From contig JAISZW010000271.1 in NCBI GenBank assembly GCA_031284445.1, positions 1 through 7,467 of the forward strand: a stretch of DNA of 7,467 nucleotides. The letters run 5' to 3'. This document shows, piece after piece, positions 1 through 5,694 of the stretch. The position numbers were made by a program, and so were the translations under genes. Under the pieces are notes generated by a model. The model saw only the letters and a program-made list of their open reading frames with translations. It made no database searches and was not told where the DNA came from. Numbering within the stretch: position 1 is the first letter of the stretch; every line of letters starts with the position of its first letter. This DNA is from Candidatus Methanovirga basalitermitum. Its GTDB lineage: Archaea > Methanobacteriota > Methanobacteria > Methanobacteriales > Methanobacteriaceae.

Positions 1-535
1 CACCAATAAGGTATACACCACCACCAGTAACACTATTGCAGTTGGTGATAGTAGAACCAGTCACACTACCATCATTAAGGTATACACCACCACCAGTAAC
101 ACTATTGCAGTTGGTGATAGTAGAACCAGTCACACTACCATCATTAAGGTATACACCACCACCACTATCACCATACCAACTAGTGCAGCAGTTGGTGATA
201 GTAGAACCAGTCACATTACCATCATTAAGGTATACACCACCACCACTATTAGTACTATTGCAGTTGGTGATAGTAGAACCAGTCACACTACCATCATTAA
301 GGTATACACCACCACCACTATTAGTACTATTGCAGTTGGTGATAGTAGAACCAGTCACATTACCATCATTAAGGTATACACCACCACCATCATTAGTACT
401 AGTGCAGTTGGTGATAGTAGAACCAGTCACATTACCATCATTAAGGTATACACCACCACCAGTAACACTATTGCAGTTGGTGATAGTAGAACCAGTCACA
501 TTACCATCATTAAGGTATACACCACCAACACTACC
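1..535 (-). repeat. in-frame tandem repeats encoding beta-helix coils (7 units plus a partial)
   Basis: The conserved core GCAGTTGGTGATAGTAGAAC (plus-strand reading) starts at 38, 107, 188, 260, 332, 404 and 473, giving periods of 69, 81, 72, 72, 72 and 69 bp, all multiples of three. Each unit encodes GGGVYLNDG(S/N)VTGSTITNC plus a short variable tail: NSVT, TSTND, NSTNS or CTSWYGDS. The cores are almost identical at DNA level; the main difference is one base that switches Ser and Asn. A more diverged unit (GGVSIMSNGSVTNCSITNN) lies at about 535-618. At the left edge the next unit has lost one codon (YLIG instead of YLNDG). High DNA identity suggests recent expansion or gene conversion. Confidence 0.95.
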
Positions 536-1297
536 ATCACCACTTGCTATGTTATTTGTAATACTGCAATTAGTCACACTACCATTACTCATAATACTTA
601 CACCACCACTATTTCCTCCTGTTATTGTTAATCCACTAATAGTAACATTATTCGCAGTTACATCGAATACTCGACCTTTATGATTTGCATTAACAATAGG
701 GTTAGCTCCATCAGCGGCTTTTATGGTTAAATTTGTTTTATTAACAATAATACTATATTGATTATATTCTCCATTTTCTAATATTATGGTATCAATATCA
801 TTGAGAGTAGCATTGTTAATAGCTTCTTGGATACTATTGCCTGGTTTTATAATTATAGGATTATTTGTTTCTTTTGGTATTAAGTTATTATAGTTAATAA
901 TTTCCTTGTCTTCAAATAAGACACTTAAATTACATGCACTTTCATTAGTAGTATTATCGGTAAGTTCTAAAATCTTATTAGTTTTTGATTTGATGCTAAA
1001 ATCATCACTAAGAAGTGTACTAGTCATGTTATTATCTAATTTGATTGTAGAAGTAGAATTTTCATTTTTAAACTTTAATTTAAATGTTTTGTTAACAGAT
1101 TCGTTCGTTTCTATTTTAACTGAGATATAACCTGAATCGTCTGATATTCGTACTGGTTCAGCTGATATGTTAAATAATACATCATTACCATCTGTATACA
1201 TCTCAGAGTCACCAATATCATTATTTACTACTGGTGCAGAAACCAACAACAATATACTCAAAAAACAAAATCCAATCATATATTTAAATTTTTTCAT
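1..1297 (-). CDS. adhesin-like surface protein, predicted beta-helix repeats (partial, C-terminus off left edge)
   Basis: Unbroken minus-strand frame from ATG at 1297 to the window edge: 432 codons, no stop reached. The start follows a GGGGGAT ribosome binding site 8 bases upstream. Residues 1-21 form a signal peptide (Lys-rich start, hydrophobic FCFLSILLLVSA), so the product is exported. Residues about 22-140 are Asn/Ser/Thr/Asp-rich with no recognised fold. Residues about 146-230 match the opening of pectate-lyase-like adhesins: a PGNSIQEAINNA stretch, then DTIILENGEY, LTIKAADG and VTISGLTITGGNSGG. From about residue 255, 23-27-residue repeats (GGGVYLNDGxVTGSTITNC) predict a right-handed beta-helix. 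Such Asn/Thr-rich adhesin-like proteins are abundant in Methanosphaera and Methanobrevibacter and are thought to mediate contact with other cells or host material. The specific ligand is unknown and the C-terminal anchor is not visible. It lies 25 bases behind the 414-residue secreted protein gene, so the two are probably cotranscribed. Confidence 0.85.
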   Translation of the reverse strand, partial: MKKFKYMIGFCFLSILLLVSAPVVNNDIGDSEMYTDGNDVLFNISAEPVRISDDSGYISVKIETNESVNKTFKLKFKNENSTSTIKLDNNMTSTLLSDDFSIKSKTNKILELTDNTTNESACNLSVLFEDKEIINYNNLIPKETNNPIIIKPGNSIQEAINNATLNDIDTIILENGEYNQYSIIVNKTNLTIKAADGANPIVNANHKGRVFDVTANNVTISGLTITGGNSGGVSIMSNGSVTNCSITNNIASGDGSVGGVYLNDGNVTGSTITNCNSVTGGGVYLNDGNVTGSTITNCTSTNDGGGVYLNDGNVTGSTITNCNSTNSGGGVYLNDGSVTGSTITNCNSTNSGGGVYLNDGNVTGSTITNCCTSWYGDSGGGVYLNDGSVTGSTITNCNSVTGGGVYLNDGSVTGSTITNCNSVTGGGVYLIG

Positions 1298-1305
1298 AAA
1301 TAACT

Positions 1306-1312
1306 ATCCCCC
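1306..1312 (-). promoter_or_regulatory. ribosome binding site of the adhesin-like gene
   Basis: GGGGGAT on the minus strand, 8 bases before the ATG at 1297. It sits inside the 25-base gap after the stop of the upstream secreted-protein gene. This supports the chosen start and fits translation from a shared mRNA; I see no separate TATA box in so short a gap. Confidence 0.6.
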
Positions 1313-1322
1313 ATAGTAAAAA

Positions 1323-2567
1323 TTATTTAGATCGATAGTGTCCTAATACATATCCATCAAGACCATCTAACCTAAAATTAAAACCATAATTCTTTGTGGT
1401 GCCATATTCATCCATTACAAAGTAATAGCAATGTTTAATAAAATCAATTTTCATAACTTGTACATTATCACTCACGGGAATATTTGGAGCAAATTGAAGA
1501 GAATATGATTTCATTCTTAAATTAACTCCTATCATTGGACTATGTTTAATTCTACCAACATTACGAACGTGAAAATCCCTACGAGCATCTGCAGTATTCA
1601 TACCATCTGATTTCATATATTTAATACCTTCAACAATTTCTTGTTCATAATTTTTGTCAGTATATTCATTGAAATTTTTATAAAAATCTTTGTTATCTTC
1701 TTCATCCTCATAAATAGGATTTATATACATAAACTGATCCACATAATAGTTTTCACAGTAGCTTAGATATGTGATTGTTACATAATTTTCTTTATATGCT
1801 GGAATAAGGAACTCTTTATTTCTTTCATAACCAACATGATAACTGTAAACATCACCAATACTATTAGATGCATTAATAATAGTATCCCTTCTAGCTTTAA
1901 TAGTTTTAGACTCATTCAAATTTAAATTAAAAGTTTCAATTTTATTTTTAGCATTTATATAACTAATAGTCGCTTTGTAATTTTTGTTATTCACTTGAAC
2001 TTCTTCAAGTGGAATAATATTAAAAATTAATATATTTTTTGATTTATCACCAACATAAAAACATTGATCATTAGAAGAATTAATAGTTGTATTTACTTTA
2101 GCTTCAATGCCGATAATTTTATGAGAATATAAAGTTTCACTAACAGTATTTGAATTTTTATTTATATAAGTCACATTCACAACATTATCACACGAATTGA
2201 TTATTTTAACCCAATTAGTTCCTTCAGTAGTTCCTTCAGAGTTGTTAGATGGACTATCATTAGACAAGTTAGATAGATTTTCATATTCTAATTTTTTAAC
2301 ATTGAGAACTTCACTTAAATAATCAATCTTGCCAATAGAACCAGTAGGAACAGTCTTTACAAAATTCACCAAACCACCTACAAATCCAATCGTACCAGGT
2401 GATAGAAAATAAATGATATTACCGCCATCCACATTAGTAGTATGCATATTAAACTTATCCATAAAAGAATCACCTTTTATTAAGCTATTATCAAATTGTG
2501 TTGCACTCACAGCACTAACACTACATAAAATAATTATTAAGCAAATTAATAATTTTTTAAAAAGCAT
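1323..2567 (-). CDS. secreted protein of unknown function with an internal duplication, 414 aa
   Basis: I do not recognise the family. Residues 1-22 are a clear signal peptide (MLFKK, a hydrophobic stretch, then SAVSA with likely cleavage before Thr23). There is no later membrane segment or obvious cell-wall anchor, so the protein is probably released or held by a partner. Residues 97-118 form a Ser/Asn/Gly-rich linker with several Asn-X-Ser/Thr sites. Two segments, residues 133-167 and 202-236, align without gaps with 11 of 35 identical positions (Y-I-N near the start, then I-A and T-I-N-S-N at the end), which indicates a duplicated beta-rich domain. A third start (NYVTITYLS, 261-269) may begin another copy. 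Residues about 283-310 are acidic and Asn/Tyr-rich. The C-terminal 100 residues are unassigned. The mature protein has four cysteines (126, 169, 271, 380), which could pair outside the cell. A GGAGAT site precedes the start. It is the first gene of a probable operon with the adhesin-like gene. Confidence 0.75.
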   Translation of the reverse strand: MLFKKLLICLIIILCSVSAVSATQFDNSLIKGDSFMDKFNMHTTNVDGGNIIYFLSPGTIGFVGGLVNFVKTVPTGSIGKIDYLSEVLNVKKLEYENLSNLSNDSPSNNSEGTTEGTNWVKIINSCDNVVNVTYINKNSNTVSETLYSHKIIGIEAKVNTTINSSNDQCFYVGDKSKNILIFNIIPLEEVQVNNKNYKATISYINAKNKIETFNLNLNESKTIKARRDTIINASNSIGDVYSYHVGYERNKEFLIPAYKENYVTITYLSYCENYYVDQFMYINPIYEDEEDNKDFYKNFNEYTDKNYEQEIVEGIKYMKSDGMNTADARRDFHVRNVGRIKHSPMIGVNLRMKSYSLQFAPNIPVSDNVQVMKIDFIKHCYYFVMDEYGTTKNYGFNFRLDGLDGYVLGHYRSK

Positions 2568-2576
2568 TTTTATAAC

Positions 2577-2582
2577 ATCTCC
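2577..2582 (-). promoter_or_regulatory. ribosome binding site of the 414-aa secreted protein gene
   Basis: GGAGAT on the minus strand, nine bases before the ATG at 2567. It matches the archaeal anti-Shine-Dalgarno and, together with the signal peptide directly after the ATG, fixes the start. Confidence 0.65.
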
Positions 2583-2597
2583 AATAATTTTGATAAT

Positions 2598-2643
2598 AAT
2601 GTATAGTTATATACTATCATACTAAATGTATAGTTATATACTA
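2598..2643 (-). promoter_or_regulatory. promoter region with a 19-bp direct repeat, possible operator
   Basis: Two identical 19-bp copies, AATGTATAGTTATATACTA on the plus strand, lie at 2598-2616 and 2625-2643, 27 bp apart. Each contains inverted arms (GTATA-GTTA-TATAC) and, read on the minus strand, a TATA-like core AGTATATAAC. Further up, CTATAAAGT-like motifs recur near 2645, 2667 and 2697. The repeats sit 31-76 bases before the secreted-protein ATG, so they can hold the TATA box, a repressor site, or both. If the proximal copy is the TATA box, transcription would start next to the ribosome binding site. If the distal copy is used, the leader would be about 45 bases. The role is inferred; the repeat itself is certain. 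Confidence 0.5.
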
Positions 2644-3005
2644 GCTATAAAGTAATAGAATATGTACTATAAAGTTATTAAATTATAATAATATATACTA
2701 TAAATGTATTACCTTATAAATGTTTTGATTTTAAAGGCACTATAAGAATAGCATGGTTTTTCCATTTTCATTTTTCACAATTTACAAATGGATATTCAAG
2801 ACTTATTTCAAAAACAAGACATCAACATAATATATTCCTTTAAATGAATCATTTATTCTCTCTCTTTCTCTATGATAATTAAGCCAAAACACGAAAAATA
2901 AATTACAACTGATGAATCTAATAAAAACATGGAATATAATAATATTAGCCAATATTGCTCTTTATGGCATGGAAAAGATATTAAATATCACATATTGTGA
3001 ATATA
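2644..3005. other. intergenic stretch without a supported gene
   Basis: Very A/T-rich sequence between the promoter region of the secreted-protein gene and the left end of the degraded insertion sequence. All frames are interrupted. The longest reading I could follow with a possible start is about 19 codons (2788-2847) and lacks a convincing ribosome binding site. I see no RNA gene or strong hairpin. It may be old decayed sequence. Confidence 0.5.
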
Positions 3006-3021
3006 CAGGTAGTGTACTTTT
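3006..3021 (+). repeat. left terminal inverted repeat of the degraded IS
   Basis: Begins CAGGTAGTG and matches the inverted sequence at 4529-4544 at 11 of 16 positions without gaps; three of the five differences are transitions. The exact outer boundary is uncertain because no target duplication flanks it. Confidence 0.5.
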
Positions 3022-3034
3022 ATATTACTTAAGT

Positions 3035-3083
3035 TTTATATAGTGGTTATGCCCATAGATATATACATAAAAAAATTGAGGTG
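3035..3083 (+). promoter_or_regulatory. promoter (TATA box) and ribosome binding site of the dead transposase
   Basis: TTTATATA at 3035-3042 is the methanogen TATA consensus, and GAGGTG at 3078-3083 is a strong archaeal ribosome binding site seven bases before the ATG at 3091. Transcription would start about 25 bases after the box, near 3063-3066. These signals are intact although the gene behind them is broken, so a short mRNA could still be made. Confidence 0.6.
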
Positions 3084-3090
3084 TTTATTT

Positions 3091-4529
3091 ATGGGTAAAT
3101 GTGACCCTAAACTAAGTTTTGTGAATGTTACTTGTCCAAATAAGGATTATGATAAAATTGAAAAACGGTAATGTGATATGTAATGGCACTTATAGAAACA
3201 AAAATGGGCTGGATAAAATCAGGAGGTTTCTCTCCTAACCTCTCCTAAGAACGGATCGTGTCACTTTCATGAAAAACCGCTCAAGCATACTTTCATCCTT
3301 TAGTGTTAAAATCATCTGTATTAAAAAGAATTTAGCTTCCCGAGATTTTTTTTCTACACTATTGGCATGATATATCCGCTTTTGCAATTTATCTACATAC
3401 TTTTTCAACATAAGGTTAAAATAGTAGTGCATGTGGTTGAGGACTCCAGAATAAATTTATTTGGAGTGTTCATCTTTTAACCCATCATCCTTTTGATAAT
3501 TTGCTTTTCGTTTCATATTAATCTTCTACACCAATTGAAATTCAGCAATATTTCTATTCCATTCACAGAAATGGTATCTATTCACAGTTATTATATTTTT
3601 CGATTTCTTGCTACTTTTCGGTTGATAACGGCACTTGATTACTTTAATATTCTCTATCTCAAAGTATTAGTTATCATTTACAATCAAACCTACCTAAAAA
3701 GAAAAACAATTTTATTTTATTTTTAAGGACTTCAAGACTTATCAGGTTAATCTCTTCTCAGTTACGAATGATTTAGACTCAATCACTTCACTAACAAATA
3801 TATGGGTTGTGAACTAATAAGTACATTCTCAATACTTACTTCCTCTGCCAAGACAATAGTAACCTAATAAAAGTGTCATCAAATGCAAACACAATACTAT
3901 ATAACTTAAGAACCAAAGGGGTGTTGATGAAAAGAAATTGCTTTTCTTCTTAAAAAATGCTTTTAAAATACAAGAATCTTAGCTCAGTAGCAGAAATATT
4001 TTAGAAGTTAAATCTGAATACTGTACTTAGATGGCTGCAAATTTCAGCAAAACATTGCAAAGAAGTTAACAAAGTTTTAAAATGAAAATGTATGTTGATA
4101 AGTTTGAACTTGTCTCAACTGCCCATAAAAGAATTAAAATATACACAATATAATAAAAGAAAGAGTAGGTCGAAAATTAGCCAATGTTTTAAAAGATAGT
4201 AATATGGAAATCCAGATGATATTGACAGTTTCAAACCTCCAGCTCGTATTGAGCGAGAAAACTTAAGACAAGAAAACAAGAAAAACAATATCTTTCTCTA
4301 AAGAAGACGAATTGTTACAATATAATCTAACTTTGCAGATGGTGATGCATAATCTCACTTACCACATCCTTCTTAAAAAACTTAATTTAAGGAACATAAA
4401 AGGCAAAATCTGGAGAAAATATGATAAAATGGACACCAATGATGTCATGTAGGAGAAACTGAGTATGTATGGTCTTTAAAAGAAATATTGACATTCCCAT
4501 ATCATATACACAAAAACATCAGTAGTTAA
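3091..4529 (+). pseudogene. transposase pseudogene, IS1-like (zinc ribbon, HTH and C-terminus recovered in pieces)
   Basis: Pieces were recovered in order by following three frames. 3091-3168 reads MGKCDPKLSFVNVTCPNKDY to a stop at 3169; the +1-shifted frame from 3164 continues NGNVICNGTYRNKNG and IRRFL to a stop at 3236. Together these are the first half of a transposase zinc ribbon. After unrelated sequence, about 3884-3956 gives scattered CKHNT and YNLRTKG. 3957-4085 gives LSSVAEIF, a stop, then LNTVLRWLQISAKHCKEVN, a helix-turn-helix. 4088-4150 contains MYVDKFEL, where the expected catalytic Asp is lost. 4203-4298 reads YGNPDDIDSFKPPARIEREN, keeping the IER of the catalytic Glu. 4285-4449 reads KTISFSKEDELLQYNLTLQM. 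4452-4529 ends with YVWSLKEILTFPYH. The order RIERxNLxxRQ, then KTxxFSK, then EL resembles IS1 InsB. Only about 46 codons separate the first catalytic position from IER, so the middle of the DDE core, including the second Asp, is deleted. Non-functional. Confidence 0.8.
3239..3883. other. unidentified insert inside the transposase pseudogene
   Basis: Between the zinc-ribbon half ending IRRFL (about 3229) and the resumption at about 3884, none of the plus frames reads as transposase. The left edge has an imperfect hairpin (AGGAGGTT at 3221-3228 against AACCTCTCCT at 3237-3246). On the minus strand the stretch is more open: a 65-codon reading (3432-3235) ends at the left border and includes LTLKDESMLERFFMKVTRSV, and a second open stretch lies further right (near 3640-3500, with IITVNRYHFCEWNRN). 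I recognise neither. It may be a second, older mobile element or a captured gene fragment. The borders are approximate. Confidence 0.4.
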
Positions 4530-4544
4530 AAGGGTCGCCACCTG
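4529..4544 (-). repeat. right terminal inverted repeat of the degraded IS
   Basis: Read on the minus strand it begins CAGGTGGCG and pairs with the left end at 3006-3021. It overlaps the last base of the transposase stop codon (4527-4529), a common compact IS layout. Confidence 0.5.
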
Positions 4545-4618
4545 ATTGTAGACTTACTGTAATAATCTCTGGATTTTGTATTTTTTATCTATATTAAATG
4601 AAAGTATCAGAATAAGGA

Positions 4619-4692
4619 CGGACTTGAGGGGATTTGAACCCCTGACCGTATGATTAGGAGTCATACGCCCTTCCAAGCTAGGCCACAAGCCC
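4619..4692 (-). tRNA. tRNA-Arg(CCT)
   Basis: A 74-base cloverleaf on the minus strand. The seven-pair acceptor stem GGGCTTG/CAAGTCC (one G-T pair) is followed by discriminator G. The D arm is closed by GCCT/GGGC with GG in the loop. The anticodon stem TATGA/TCATA encloses loop CTCCTAA, giving anticodon CCT, which reads the arginine codon AGG. The five-base variable loop is CGGTC, and the T arm AGGGG-TTCAAAT-CCCCT is perfect. No CCA is encoded and no intron is needed. Its 3' end faces the degraded IS region, its 5' end the ribosomal protein gene. No duplicate of its 3' end occurs in the window, so there is no sign of tRNA-targeted integration here. Confidence 0.96.
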
Positions 4693-4708
4693 ATGATATT
4701 GAATAATT

Positions 4709-4720
4709 TTATTTAAATCT
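4709..4720 (-). promoter_or_regulatory. probable TATA box of tRNA-Arg
   Basis: AGATTTAAATAA on the minus strand, centred about 23 bases before the mature tRNA 5' end, is a plausible archaeal TATA element. A similar TTATTTAAAT lies further up at 4751-4760 and is an alternative that would allow a longer leader. Confidence 0.4.
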
Positions 4721-5011
4721 TACTTCATTATCATATTATTTGGTTTAGTAATTTAAATAATTTCTTAATGTTAGTCACTAAAAATGAAGATAAAAACATT
4801 TAAATAGAATGAAATATATAATTATCCTAATCCTTTATGGGTGGATCTTGTTTTTAATAAAAAGATATTATTTCTGTTATTTTATAGATATATTTGATGA
4901 TATTAAACTATTTTGTTTAATGAGTATTATCTTAGTTGGTCTTAATAAATAGATTACATTTTAATATTTACTGTATGATGTTGAATTAAAAAGGAATTAG
5001 AAAAAAGAGTT
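4721..5011. other. divergent intergenic region between tRNA-Arg and rps3ae
   Basis: No gene seen. It must hold the divergent promoters for the tRNA (minus) and the ribosomal protein gene (plus). TATA-like stretches for the plus strand occur at about 4811-4821 (AAATATATAA) and 4884-4894 (TTTTATAGATA), but I cannot choose between them. All frames are short and stop-rich. Confidence 0.45.
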
Positions 5012-5025
5012 GAGGAAATGATAAT

Positions 5026-5598
5026 ATGGCAAAGAGAAGAAGAGTAAGAGACACATGGAAAGAAAAATCATGGTATAATATTAAAACACCTGTAGTGTTT
5101 GGTGATAATGATATTGGTGAAACTCCATCAAGAGATCCTGATTTTCTCATTGGAAGAAGAGTGGACATTACTATGAGGGAATTGACTGGAGACTACTCTA
5201 AACAATACATAAAACTGAAATTTGAGGTTAATAATGTTGCAGGAGATATTGCTAACACTAAATTTATTGGACACCAAATTACAACAGATTATGTTAGAAG
5301 CACGATTAGAAGAGGCACAAGTAGAATAGATGCTTCTGTCATTATTAAAACAACTGATGATGTTAAAATAAAATTACATGTTTTAGCTATTACAACAAGA
5401 AGAGCTAAATCTTCTCAACAAAAATACATGAGAGAAACTATAATTAAAATGATTGAAGAAAAAGCTAAAGAAAGAGATTTCGAATATATTATAGAAAATT
5501 CTGTTAATGGAAGATTGGCCTCTGAAATTTATCACAGAATTAAAAAAATATATCCTCTTAAAAGAGTGGAAATCATTAAGAGTAAAATTTTAGAATGA
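5026..5598 (+). CDS. rps3ae: 30S ribosomal protein S3Ae (eS1)
   Basis: An archaeal/eukaryotic-type small-subunit protein (eS1 family), part of the 30S platform near the mRNA exit. It has 190 residues, about the normal archaeal length. Family hallmarks are the basic start MAKRRRVRDTWKEKSWYNIK, then GRRVDITMRELTGD (43-56), GHQITTDYVRSTIRRGTSRI (82-101), TTRRAKSSQQKYMR in the middle and YPLKRVEIIKSK at the end. A GAGG site at 5012-5015 lies 10 bases before the ATG. An earlier out-of-frame ATG at 5018 opens only nine codons and is not used. It is first in a same-strand row with a DUF92 protein (96-base gap) and agmatinase; cotranscription with the next gene is possible but not shown. Divergent from tRNA-Arg. 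Confidence 0.97.
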   Translation: MAKRRRVRDTWKEKSWYNIKTPVVFGDNDIGETPSRDPDFLIGRRVDITMRELTGDYSKQYIKLKFEVNNVAGDIANTKFIGHQITTDYVRSTIRRGTSRIDASVIIKTTDDVKIKLHVLAITTRRAKSSQQKYMRETIIKMIEEKAKERDFEYIIENSVNGRLASEIYHRIKKIYPLKRVEIIKSKILE

Positions 5599-5685
5599 AC
5601 TTTTAAGCAAAAAATTTATTCTGAACTCATTTTTATTAACATTAACATCTTTAATTCTGTGGATGTACAGATATTATCCTCTTTT

Positions 5686-5691
5686 GGTGAT
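5686..5691 (+). promoter_or_regulatory. ribosome binding site of the DUF92 gene
   Basis: GGTGAT, a perfect match to the archaeal anti-Shine-Dalgarno, three bases before the ATG at 5695. The spacing is tighter than usual, but no better start lies downstream and the reading begins directly with a membrane segment. Confidence 0.65.
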
Positions 5692-5694
5692 TAA

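Larger units (their letters stand above)
3006..4544 (+). mobile_element. degraded insertion sequence, IS1-like, with imperfect terminal inverted repeats
   Basis: The element encloses the transposase pseudogene. The left end (3006-3021, CAGGTAGTGTACTTTT) and the inverted right end (4544-4529, CAGGTGGCGACCCTTT) agree at 11 of 16 positions, including CAGGT at the outer tip. The right repeat begins at the transposase stop codon, and the left one lies about 85 bases before its ATG with a perfect TTTATATA box between, the arrangement expected of a simple IS. No convincing target-site duplication remains: ATTGT occurs at 2994-2998 and 4545-4549, but the left copy is seven bases away from the repeat tip. 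Roughly 645 bp near 3239-3883 do not read as transposase and look like a later insertion. The element cannot move by itself. Confidence 0.65.

Noticed and set aside
1..535. CRISPR array
   Set aside because: The repeats are adjacent coding units in frame with short variable tails, not 25-37-base repeats separated by unique spacers.
36..683. 215-codon plus-strand reading full of LVIVEPVTLPSLRYTPPP repeats
   Set aside because: It is the opposite-strand image of the repeat adhesin. The minus frame is open much further, starts with a signal peptide and has an adhesin-family composition.
906..1130. 74-codon plus-strand reading
   Set aside because: Lies entirely opposite the N-terminal part of the adhesin-like gene; no ribosome binding site or family resemblance.
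2413..2625. 70-codon plus-strand reading
   Set aside because: Mostly antisense to the signal-peptide region of the secreted-protein gene; its hydrophobicity is a by-product of that.
2788..2847. 19-codon open reading MDIQDLFQKQDINIIYSFK
   Set aside because: Too short, without a convincing ribosome binding site or recognised similarity.
2905..2985. C/D-box guide RNA suggested by a CTGATGA motif
   Set aside because: No D box (CTGA) at a suitable distance and no C'/D' pair.
3493..3726. 77-codon hydrophobic plus-strand reading inside the unidentified insert
   Set aside because: Phe/Ile/Tyr-rich composition typical of random A/T-rich DNA, no good ribosome binding site, and the minus strand reads more like protein there.
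4619..4640. tRNA 3' end as an attachment site of an integrated element
   Set aside because: No second copy of the tRNA 3' sequence and no integrase gene in the window.
5018..5047. ATG overlapping the rps3ae start in another frame (nine codons)
   Set aside because: Ends at once; S3Ae clearly begins MAKRRRVRDTW at 5026. A leader-peptide role has no support.
4986..5168. 60-codon minus-strand reading
   Set aside because: Antisense to the start of rps3ae, which is certain from its family motifs.
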